Assembly: GCF_001558155.1 (NCBI RefSeq)
Contig: NZ_LOAS01000011.1
Coordinates: 62,001 to 126,000 of the forward strand
Direction of reading: 5' to 3'
DNA: 64,000 nucleotides
Source of the DNA: Aliiruegeria sabulilitoris
GTDB taxonomy: Bacteria > Pseudomonadota > Alphaproteobacteria > Rhodobacterales > Rhodobacteraceae
The position numbers and the translations under genes were made by a program. Positions 16,655 to 23,587 of the stretch are shown in pieces (position 1 is the stretch's first letter; each line of letters opens with the position of its first letter). Below the pieces are notes generated by a model that had not been told where the DNA came from, did not search any database, and saw nothing but the letters and a program-made list of their open reading frames with translations.

Positions 16655-17881
16655 TCAATAGTTCCAAAGCGTTCCGTCCGTCAGGCGGGCGACGGGCAGG
16701 CTGCCGGGCGAATAGCTGTAGCGCGCGGCTTCGGTCTCGTCGAAATCGACGCCCAGGCCAGGGGCATCGCTGACATGGAAGAACCCATCCCGGAGGAAAT
16801 GCTCCGAAGGGAAGAGCGCATCGCATTCGGGAGTGCCCAGGACGAGGTATTCCTGAATGCCGAAATTGGGGGCCCAGGCATTCAGATGCGCCTGTGCCGC
16901 CATGCAGATCGGCGAATGGCTGGGCGCGCCATGAAAACCGGTGCGCACATTGTGCATCCCTGCAAGGTCGACGATTCGCCGTGTGTGCGTGATGCCGCCA
17001 GCATGGGTCACGGCCACGCGGATGAAATCGATCATCTCGTTCTCGATCAGCTTGTTGCAATCCCAGATCGAGTTGAAGACCTCGCCGATGGCGATGGGCA
17101 CGGTGGAATGTTGGCGCAGGAGCTTCAGCGCGTCCTGATCGTCAGCCGGGGTGGGATCTTCCAGCCAGTAGAGGCGCACCGGCTCGACCGCCTTGGCGAA
17201 CTCAGCCGCTTCACGCGGCAGCAGGCGGTGGTGCACATCATGCAGGATCTTCAGGTCCGGGCCGAACCGGTCGCGGATCTCGGCCAGCGCGCCGGGCATG
17301 AAGCGCATGTAGCGGTCGGTGTCCCAGATCTCTTCCTTGGGGATGATGCCGCTGAAATCGGTGATGTAGTTGCGGTTCTGCCCCTTGCCCTCGGCCACGC
17401 CATAGCTCGCGCTCGGCATGCCGGGCATTCCGCATTGGACCCGCACGGCCTTGTAGCCCTGCTCGACATAATAGGCGATGGAGTCCATCAGGTCTTCCAG
17501 ATCGGAACCGGTGGCATGGGCATAGACCAGCGCTCCCTCGCGGCTCTTGCCGCCGAGAAGTTGATAGAGCGGCATGCCGGCCAGCTTGGCCTTGATGTCC
17601 CAGAGCGCGATATCGACGGCGGCAAAGGCGGTCATGGCCAATGGGCCACGGCGGAAATAGGCGCCGCGATAGAAGAACTGCCAGATGTCTTCGGTATTGC
17701 GCGGGTCCTTCCCGATCAGGTTCGGGATAAGGTAATCCGTCAGGTACGCCGCCGTCAGCGTCTCGCGGCCATTGATCGTGGCGTCGCCGAGGCCGTAAAC
17801 GCCCTGATCGGTCATGATCTTCAGCGTGACATAGTTCTTGCCGGGGCCGCCGAGGAAAACCTTGGCATCGGTGATTTTCAT
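16655..17881 (-). CDS. Mannonate dehydratase (ManD/RspA) family enolase-superfamily protein
   Basis: A 408-aa member of the D-mannonate dehydratase branch of the enolase superfamily. Active members convert D-mannonate to 2-keto-3-deoxygluconate; others have low or other sugar-acid activity. The N-terminal capping domain (MKITDAKVFLGGPGKNYVTLKI) and the barrel metal ligands ILHDVH, YWLEDP and IAIGEV are present. KDG is also the junction of alginate and uronate breakdown, which fits the cluster. ATG 17881 has AAGGAG upstream. It lies 66 bp after a Gfo/Idh dehydrogenase gene. Sequence alone does not separate true mannonate dehydratase from its promiscuous relatives. Confidence 0.88.
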   Translation of the reverse strand: MKITDAKVFLGGPGKNYVTLKIMTDQGVYGLGDATINGRETLTAAYLTDYLIPNLIGKDPRNTEDIWQFFYRGAYFRRGPLAMTAFAAVDIALWDIKAKLAGMPLYQLLGGKSREGALVYAHATGSDLEDLMDSIAYYVEQGYKAVRVQCGMPGMPSASYGVAEGKGQNRNYITDFSGIIPKEEIWDTDRYMRFMPGALAEIRDRFGPDLKILHDVHHRLLPREAAEFAKAVEPVRLYWLEDPTPADDQDALKLLRQHSTVPIAIGEVFNSIWDCNKLIENEMIDFIRVAVTHAGGITHTRRIVDLAGMHNVRTGFHGAPSHSPICMAAQAHLNAWAPNFGIQEYLVLGTPECDALFPSEHFLRDGFFHVSDAPGLGVDFDETEAARYSYSPGSLPVARLTDGTLWNY

Positions 17882-17947
17882 GGGAACGCTCTCCTTCCAA
17901 AGCGGGCGAGGTCGGTCAGGTGCCCCCGACCGGTCGCGCACTGCCGT

Positions 17948-19078
17948 TCACAGCAGGTCGGATACATCCGTCCAGTTGTCATTCCTGCGGATCAGGTCGA
18001 TCAGTTGCTGGTACTGGCTGCCTTCCTTGAAGGTCGGATAGGGCGCGACCGTCTCTCCACGGATGTCCCCCAGGAATTCCCGCACGAGGTAATGCCAGCA
18101 TTGTTCCGTCTCGCCTTCGACCGCGGGAATGGTGGCCGCGATCTCCTGCGGTACCGGCAAAGCCTTCCAGGCCTTGTCCTGTCCATGGAGATAGAGCTGG
18201 CCGCTGCCGTAATGGCCCTTGATGTAGATCGCGCCCTCGCGGCCATAGAAGACGATATGATCCTCGTTGAACCGCGGCACCAGCCCACCATGCTTGAACA
18301 GTACCGAAACAGGCTTGGCCGATAGCGCGCTCTCCAGTTGCGCCAGAACGGTATAGGACCACTCGACATTGCTTTCGCCCCATTGGAGCGACGGATCGCT
18401 CAGATCCTTCGGGATGAAGTTCCGACGGGTCGTGAAATTGTGCACACCCTCGACGATGGGCGCCCGGCCAAGATCGTCCCGAACTTCGCCCATGATCGCG
18501 CGGACCTCGCCCCCCAGGACGGACGTCACGATCGACAGCGTATGGGTGAAATTGTTGTTCAACCGTCCGCCGCCATCCTCCTTGCGGTGCGACCAACCGA
18601 AAGGGATTTCCCGCTCAAGGTTGAAATGCGAGATGCATTCGACCTCGGTTGGCTCGCCAATGGCCCCCTCTGCCACGAGGCGCTTGGCATGAAGCACGCT
18701 CGGCGTGTAACGGAAGCTCGCGGCATAGGCGGTCTTGACGCCTTTCTGTCGGGCCAGTTCGCAAAGCGCCTGCGCCGACTCGCCGCTCTCCGTCATCGGC
18801 TTGTCCACGAAAACGTGGCAACCGGCTTCCAGCGCCTGCTTAATCGGCACGTAATGCGCCCCGCCCGGGGTCGCGATCGAAACGATGTCGGGCTTGCAGG
18901 CCTCCAGCGCTTCCTGCCAGTCGGTGCCGCCATAGGGGATCGCCATCTTCTCCGTCACCTCGGCGACGACATGCGGCGTGCGGCCCACCATGCCAACCAC
19001 ATCGGCGCCGCCGCCCCGAAACGCTTCAGCGTGGCCTTGCCCGGCAAAACCGGTTCCGGAAATCAGGACTTTCAACAT
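17948..19078 (-). CDS. Gfo/Idh/MocA family NAD(P)-dependent sugar/uronate dehydrogenase
   Basis: A 376-aa oxidoreductase with an N-terminal nucleotide fold (LISGTGFAGQGHAEAF), the family motif VDKPMTES (catalytic Lys of the EKP-type motif) and a C-terminal substrate domain. Members oxidise or reduce sugars, inositols, uronates or their derivatives. The exact substrate is not apparent. It is transcribed with the ManD-family gene and lies downstream of the remnant of a sugar ABC binding-protein gene, pointing to a sugar-acid pathway. Confidence 0.9.
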   Translation of the reverse strand: MLKVLISGTGFAGQGHAEAFRGGGADVVGMVGRTPHVVAEVTEKMAIPYGGTDWQEALEACKPDIVSIATPGGAHYVPIKQALEAGCHVFVDKPMTESGESAQALCELARQKGVKTAYAASFRYTPSVLHAKRLVAEGAIGEPTEVECISHFNLEREIPFGWSHRKEDGGGRLNNNFTHTLSIVTSVLGGEVRAIMGEVRDDLGRAPIVEGVHNFTTRRNFIPKDLSDPSLQWGESNVEWSYTVLAQLESALSAKPVSVLFKHGGLVPRFNEDHIVFYGREGAIYIKGHYGSGQLYLHGQDKAWKALPVPQEIAATIPAVEGETEQCWHYLVREFLGDIRGETVAPYPTFKEGSQYQQLIDLIRRNDNWTDVSDLL

Positions 19079-19171
19079 TGGGTCTCCCTATAAGCCGCGC
19101 GGGGCGGGCATCTGGTGTTGCATGGAACCCCGCCCGGAATGGGCGGAGCGCGTCGGGTCGGATCGCAGAGA

Positions 19172-19264
19172 TCAACCCTCGTATGGGCGGCCAATAGCGT
19201 ACGGAGTAACGCTGAGCTCATCTTGCAGTCCCATCTTGTCGAACTGGGCCATGTACGCATCCCG
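19172..19264 (-). pseudogene. Remnant of an ABC solute-binding protein C-terminus
   Basis: Only about 30 codons are recognisable: DAYMAQFDKMGLQDELSVTPYAIGRPYEG followed by a stop. This closely parallels the last residues of the intact binding protein at 26055-27611 (DDYMSQLDRMGMNEVLEVMQSAYDRQYGG). The in-frame sequence farther upstream (to an ATG at 19354) is not binding-protein-like and abuts the GntR gene. I read it as the scar of a deletion that removed an ABC transporter operon between the GntR gene and the Gfo/Idh gene. Confidence 0.6.
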
Positions 19265-19350
19265 GTCCGCCGCGACTTCGCCAGTGCAACAGCCGCGCGT
19301 TTCCCGCGTCGCATGACATCCTCCCCGGGCCTTGTCTGCGATGATTGACG

Positions 19351-20166
19351 TCATGCCGTTGTTCCTCCCCGCAGGGTGTGGCCGCTCGGAAGCGGCCCGA
19401 GAGGCGCCTGCGCCGTATCGATGAACCCGAACAGCCTGCTGTCCTTGAAGAGCAGGTCGATCTGCTGATCTAGGTTGCCGATATGCGCGCGCAGGGCGGC
19501 CTCGGCCCGGCTCGGATCGCGCGCCCGGATAGCCTCCACGATCGCGGCATGTTCCGTCAGCAGAGCGGGTCCTTGCAGGATCCGGTACAATCTTCGGATG
19601 TGACGTGCGCGATTCACGTCGAATTGCGTGCTTCGCGCCGTCGCCCATGCATCTTCCAACCCGGCCAGCACAAAGAGCTGTCGGTGGAATTCCTCATCGA
19701 GTTCGAAGAGACGCGCATGGTCGTCCTTCGCGAGCGCCTCCGATTGCTGCTCAAGGTTGGCCTCGAGATCACCGATCCCATCCAGCGGCGGCGCAGCGCA
19801 AGCCGCGGCCCGCACGGCACCAATCTCGAGTTGAAGGCGTATGAAACAGGCGGTCCGGTATCGACTGACCGAAATCTGCGTCACATATGTGCCGCTTTGC
19901 GGAACAATTCTAACAAGTCTGACCTCATCCAATCGGATCAGGGCCTCACGGACCGGGGTCTTGCTGGCGCAAAGCGCGGAAGCGATTTCCTGCTCGGACA
20001 ACCTCTGACCGGGCAGCAACCTCACAGAGACAATCAGGTCCCGCAGAATATCGAATATTTGAAATGTATAGTTTTTTTCGCTATCCAGCCGTGCACCCGC
20101 AAGGATTTCCGTGAGTGTCGGCGTCGATTTCTTTTGCGCCGGGAGCCGCTTTCGTTGCTGTCGCAA
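19351..20166 (-). CDS. GntR-family regulator, FCD domain (first sugar-acid cluster)
   Basis: A 271-aa repressor-type regulator with an N-terminal winged helix (IFDILRDLIVSVRLLPGQRLSEQEIASALCASKTPVREALIRLDE) and an all-helical FCD ligand domain (about residues 105-235, with D and H metal-ligand candidates in LDEEFHRQLF and EHAAIVEAI). It is closely similar to the regulator at 30648-31430. The frame begins at a TTG (20166) with AGGA upstream; no suitable ATG exists downstream before the DNA-binding domain. Likely targets are the divergent dehydrogenase gene (20659) and its own gene. Confidence 0.92.
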   Translation of the reverse strand: MRQQRKRLPAQKKSTPTLTEILAGARLDSEKNYTFQIFDILRDLIVSVRLLPGQRLSEQEIASALCASKTPVREALIRLDEVRLVRIVPQSGTYVTQISVSRYRTACFIRLQLEIGAVRAAACAAPPLDGIGDLEANLEQQSEALAKDDHARLFELDEEFHRQLFVLAGLEDAWATARSTQFDVNRARHIRRLYRILQGPALLTEHAAIVEAIRARDPSRAEAALRAHIGNLDQQIDLLFKDSRLFGFIDTAQAPLGPLPSGHTLRGGTTA

Positions 20167-20226
20167 TGCTTTTTCCTACGATCATCGAGAGGGACTGACA
20201 TGGCCCGTCGCGCAATTTGATATATC

Positions 20227-20241
20227 AATTTGTTCCAAATT
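20227..20241. promoter_or_regulatory. Perfect inverted repeat AATTTG-N3-CAAATT, candidate GntR operator
   Basis: Six-base arms around TTC, about 60 bp upstream of the TTG start of the GntR/FCD gene. A related half-site, ATTGTTACAAAT, follows at 20251-20262. Its size and symmetry suit a FadR-type dimer; autoregulation is inferred. Confidence 0.5.
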
Positions 20242-20597
20242 GAAGCCCAAATTGTTACAAATAGTGAGGACAGCGGGACGACACCGCGCTTTCCATCTGC
20301 AAGAAGAACTCACCCTGAAATCCGGAAGCTTCCTGTTTTCACCAAATTGACTGGACTTCCCTGATACGAGGTCTTGATGAAAGCTTCCCTTAGCACCAGT
20401 TGATATGGGCGCACCGCGCGCCGAAAATCAGAACAGACATTAACAAGTATTTTGCCCCAACCCGCCATGTTGGTCTGGATATCGTCACGCCTCGCACAGA
20501 ACCTCCTCCCCCTGACAGCAGGTTTTCCAACCTGCTGAAAGACCTGTAGCCGGCGCTCCACCAGGAAAACGGATTCAATCCAATTCTGGCTCTGGTA

Positions 20598-20611
20598 AAT
20601 TTGTAAAAATT
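20598..20611 (+). promoter_or_regulatory. AATTTGTAAAAATT box, candidate GntR/FCD operator
   Basis: A 14-bp sequence 47 bp upstream of the dehydrogenase start at 20659. The identical 14-mer occurs in reverse orientation at 31512-31525, upstream of the paralogous GntR gene. The repeat at two sister promoters supports a shared regulator site. Confidence 0.6.
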
Positions 20612-20658
20612 AGTATATCAGCCTCGACCAAACACACCAATCTCTTCAGGAGTTAGCT

Positions 20659-21540
20659 ATGAGCAAACCCGTCATCGGTTTCATCGGCCTCGGCCTCATG
20701 GGCGGCAACATGGTCGAAAACCTTCAAAACCGCGGCTACGAGCTGGTCGTCATGGACCTCAACAAGGATGCCGTGGCGTCGGTTCTCGCGCGCGGCAATG
20801 CCAAGGAGGCCGCCTCCCCCAAGGAGCTGGCCGCGGCGTCCGACATCGTGATGCTCTGCCTGACCACCTCGGCTGTCGTCGAGAAGGTCGTCTATGGCGA
20901 TGAGGGGATCCTCGCGGGGATCAAGGAAGGCTCCGTGCTGATCGATTTCGGTACCTCGATCCCGGCCTCCACCCGCAAGATCGGCGCCGACCTCGCCGCA
21001 AAGGGCGCCGGCATGATCGACGCGCCGCTCGGCCGCACTCCGGCGCATGCCAAGGACGGGCTGCTGAACATCATGGCCGCCGGCGACCAGGCAACCTTCG
21101 AAAAGGTCAAGCCGGTGCTCGACGAGCAGGGCGAAAACGTCTTCCACCTCGGCGCGCTCGGTGCCGGCCACACCACCAAGCTGATCAACAATTTCATGGG
21201 CATGACCACCGTTTGCGCCATGTCGCAGGCCTTTGCCGTTGCCACCAAGGCCGGCGTCGACCGTCAGCAGCTTTTCGACATCATGTCGACCGGCCCGTCC
21301 AACTCGCCCTTCATGCATTTCTGCAAGAATTACGCGGTGGACGGCGTGAGCGATCTGGGCTTCTCCATCGCCAATGCCAACAAGGACCTGGGCTACTTCC
21401 TGAAGATGGTCGAGGATCTGGGCACCCGCGCCGAAATCGCCGAAGGTACTTCCCATAACCTGCAAACCGCATTCGATGCCGGCATGGGTGACGGCAACGT
21501 GCCGGAAATCTTCGACTATTTTCTCAAGCTCGAGCAGTGA
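20659..21540 (+). CDS. Beta-hydroxyacid dehydrogenase (3-hydroxyisobutyrate/tartronate-semialdehyde reductase family)
   Basis: A 293-aa NAD(P)-dependent enzyme with the N-terminal cofactor motif IGFIGLGLMGGNM and the catalytic helix GHTTKLINNFM containing the invariant lysine. Family members interconvert 3-hydroxyacids and semialdehydes, for example in tartronate semialdehyde, hydroxyisobutyrate or sulfolactaldehyde metabolism. In this sugar-acid cluster, reduction of an aldehyde or keto sugar-acid intermediate is plausible but not shown. AGGAG precedes ATG 20659. An AATTTGTAAAAATT box upstream suggests GntR control. Confidence 0.9.
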   Translation: MSKPVIGFIGLGLMGGNMVENLQNRGYELVVMDLNKDAVASVLARGNAKEAASPKELAAASDIVMLCLTTSAVVEKVVYGDEGILAGIKEGSVLIDFGTSIPASTRKIGADLAAKGAGMIDAPLGRTPAHAKDGLLNIMAAGDQATFEKVKPVLDEQGENVFHLGALGAGHTTKLINNFMGMTTVCAMSQAFAVATKAGVDRQQLFDIMSTGPSNSPFMHFCKNYAVDGVSDLGFSIANANKDLGYFLKMVEDLGTRAEIAEGTSHNLQTAFDAGMGDGNVPEIFDYFLKLEQ

Positions 21541-21610
21541 CGTAAGGACATTCATGACGCCACCCTACGCCCGGCGCGGGGGGGGCAGTGTCGTGTCGCT
21601 GACAGGCAAG

Positions 21611-21640
21611 GTCCGTGGCTTCCTTCCGGGAGCCACGGAC
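21611..21640. other. Perfect 10-bp stem hairpin between dehydrogenase and GlcG-like genes
   Basis: GTCCGTGGCT and AGCCACGGAC flank a 10-nt loop. No T-run follows, so it is not a classical intrinsic terminator. It may be an RNA-processing or stability element, or a partial transcription brake. Confidence 0.4.
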
Positions 21641-21710
21641 ATTCTGGCAGGCGGTTGCCGCACGAAACGCGGCAAGCTTGCCGTCGTCTATCGAAAGGAA
21701 ATGAAAGCGA

Positions 21711-22133
21711 ATGCTGACAGTTAAACGGCTGGACCTGAAGGACGCCCTGACCATGATCGAAGGCGCAAAGGCCAAGGCGGAGGAGATCGGTGTGCCGATG
21801 AGCATCGCCGTAACGGACGAAAGCTGTAACCTGATCGCTTTCGCGCGGATGGACGGCACAAAGACGCCCGGCATCTCTCTGGCCATCGACAAGAGCTTCA
21901 CCGCCACGGGAACCCGGAAGGGAACGCATGAGCTCGGCGCGGCCAGTCAACCGGGAAAGCCTGCCTATGGCATCTCGTCTACCCTCGGCGGGCGGATGGT
22001 CACTGTTGGCGGCGGTCTTCCCGTTATCGTCGATGGTGTCGTGGTTGGTGGCATCGGCGCCAGTTCCGGCACCCCGCTGCAGGATCAGGAAGTCGCAGAG
22101 GCCGGGATCCAGGCGCTACTCGCGTCCGAGTAG
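21711..22133 (+). CDS. GlcG/HbpS family (DUF336) protein
   Basis: A 140-aa small protein of the GlcG/HbpS-like family, commonly encoded in operons with hydroxyacid dehydrogenases and glycolate or diol use. Biochemical function is poorly defined; some members bind heme or cobalamin-related ligands. Family features are PMSIAVTDESCNLIAFARMDGT and GGLPVIVDGVVVGGIGASSGTPLQDQEVA. AAGGAA stands upstream of ATG 21711. A second, divergent member lies at 48633-49121. Confidence 0.9.
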   Translation: MLTVKRLDLKDALTMIEGAKAKAEEIGVPMSIAVTDESCNLIAFARMDGTKTPGISLAIDKSFTATGTRKGTHELGAASQPGKPAYGISSTLGGRMVTVGGGLPVIVDGVVVGGIGASSGTPLQDQEVAEAGIQALLASE

Positions 22134-22374
22134 CGAACGAAACACGTTTCGACCGGCGGCACGTCTGACGAAAGCGACTGCGCTTTCCACCCTGGCGCGC
22201 TGCCGGGCGAAAAGCCTCGGAAGCGATCCGGTGACGAGAACGCGGCCAAGGGCCCGAGCGATGCCGGGCGCCCCAGCGGATTCATGCTCTGGCTGCGGGT
22301 TCAGCGGCGGCAGAACGACCGTCTCGGCGATAGAGATCGCAATGCCCCCTTTGCCCGCAGACACACGTTCTCGG
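22134..22374. other. Convergent gap between GlcG-like gene and SDR, 241 bp
   Basis: GC-rich DNA with short open frames on both strands. None resembles a known family or has a good ribosome site, and no clear terminator is seen. Confidence 0.5.
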
Positions 22375-23124
22375 TCAGAGGAAACCCTGGCCACCGTTGA
22401 TCTGGACGATTTCCCCGGTGATAAAGGACGCCTTGTCGCTCACCAGGAACTCGATGACCGACGCCACCTCCTCCGGATTGCCGACGCGCTTCATCAGGAT
22501 ATCGTTCTTCCAGGATTCGAAGATTTCCGGCCGGTTTGCCTTGATATCGGCATGGAAATCCGTGTCGATCGTGCCCGGCGAGACCGCGTTGACCCGGATA
22601 CCATATTCGGCCAGATCCTTGGCCATGGCGCGCGTCAGGGTGACAACACCCGCCTTCGCAGTCCCGTAGATCCCGGCCCCCGGTCCGCCAGCGTTCGAGC
22701 CAGCGATTGAGGTCATGTTGACGATGGTTGCGCTGTCGGCCGCCTTCAGCAAGGGGATTGCCGAGCGGGTGACATAGAAGACGCTGTCGAGATTGAGCGC
22801 CATCACCTTGCGGTAGAAGTCGGTTTCCATGTCCTCGAAGCGCGAACGCCCGACAAGGCCACCGGCATTGTTCACCAACACGTCGAGCGAGGGATAGGCC
22901 CGCTCGATCCGCTCGAAGGCGGACAGAACGGCCTCTTCCTTCGAAACGTCGAAGAGGAAGAGGTCAGCCTCTATCCCCTTCGCCTTCAGGCCCGCCATTG
23001 CATCGGCAGCCCGGCTTTCCTGAAAACCGTTTAGAATGATGCGAAAGCCCTGATTCCCCAGGGCCTCGGCCGTCGCCAGGCCGATCCCGGCGGTTCCGCC
23101 GGTGATCATCGCGGTCTTGATCAT
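22375..23124 (-). CDS. Short-chain dehydrogenase, probable DEH (alginate monomer) reductase
   Basis: A 249-aa SDR with the cofactor motif GGTAGIG, the NNAGG element, catalytic Ser in MTSIAGS and YGTAKAG, and the C-terminal FITGEIVQINGGQGFL. It is the last gene of the alginate-type operon, after a KdgF-like cupin and a PL15 lyase. An SDR at that point in known pathways reduces 4-deoxy-L-erythro-5-hexoseulose uronate to 2-keto-3-deoxygluconate (A1-R type). The substrate is inferred from context. The ribosome site before ATG 23124 is weak, so it may rely on coupling with the cupin gene 18 bp upstream. Confidence 0.85.
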   Translation of the reverse strand: MIKTAMITGGTAGIGLATAEALGNQGFRIILNGFQESRAADAMAGLKAKGIEADLFLFDVSKEEAVLSAFERIERAYPSLDVLVNNAGGLVGRSRFEDMETDFYRKVMALNLDSVFYVTRSAIPLLKAADSATIVNMTSIAGSNAGGPGAGIYGTAKAGVVTLTRAMAKDLAEYGIRVNAVSPGTIDTDFHADIKANRPEIFESWKNDILMKRVGNPEEVASVIEFLVSDKASFITGEIVQINGGQGFL

Positions 23125-23142
23125 CGAGACGTCTGCGTGTCC

Positions 23143-23478
23143 CTACTTGATGAAATCTTCCCTGTGCGGGGTGAAGAAATCGAGCAATACCCCTTCTTCG
23201 AGGCAGGTCGCACCATGCTCGATATTGGGTTGCTTGTAGGTCGTGTCCCCGGCCTTTACCACCATTTTCTCGCCGCCGATCTCGAACTCGAACGCGCCGG
23301 AAAGCACATAGCTGATCTGCTCGTGCGGATGGCTGTGAAGCGCGGCCACCGCCCCTTTTTCGAAATGCACTTCAACGCACATCACGTTGTCATTGTGGGC
23401 GGCCATCCGTCGCTTGATTCCACCGCCGAGATCTTCGAGCGGATGATCCTTGCCGAAGAAGAAGTTCGTTACGTCCAT
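23143..23478 (-). CDS. kdgF: KdgF-like cupin (unsaturated uronate linearisation)
   Basis: A 111-aa cupin. KdgF converts the 4,5-unsaturated monouronates released by polysaccharide lyases into the open-chain ketouronate. The metal ligands expected for KdgF are present: H48, H50, Q54 and H88 (ALHSHPHEQ and PNIEHG). The length matches the family. It lies between the PL15 lyase and the putative DEH reductase, as needed for alginate breakdown. GGAG precedes ATG 23478. Confidence 0.88.
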   Translation of the reverse strand: MDVTNFFFGKDHPLEDLGGGIKRRMAAHNDNVMCVEVHFEKGAVAALHSHPHEQISYVLSGAFEFEIGGEKMVVKAGDTTYKQPNIEHGATCLEEGVLLDFFTPHREDFIK

Positions 23479-23587
23479 TGCTTGGCTCCATGGTGAGGTA
23501 TGAGTTCCTCGCGCTCCACTGTCGGAGAGGCCGCGGCGTCTCTCACGCCGGGGCCGATCGTGTTGTACGCGAACTGCGCGCCCAGCT

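Larger units (their letters stand above)
20167..20658. other. Divergent regulatory region between GntR gene and beta-hydroxyacid dehydrogenase, 492 bp
   Basis: No gene is seen. It is AT-rich near both ends and contains three sites related to ATTTGTAA: 20227-20241, 20251-20262 and 20598-20611. The middle part shows nothing recognisable. Confidence 0.6.

Noticed and set aside
16460-18325. Plus-strand open frame of 621 codons opposite the ManD and Gfo/Idh genes
   Set aside because: Antisense to two clearly conserved genes; its composition is repetitive in Gly, Arg, Asp and His, as expected of a shadow.
21578-21585. Run of eight G as a phase-variation tract
   Set aside because: It is in noncoding DNA between two intact genes, so no reading frame depends on it.
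22116-22394. Minus-strand frame of 92 codons overlapping the end of the GlcG-like gene
   Set aside because: Not similar to any family I know and overlaps two real genes; considered noncoding.
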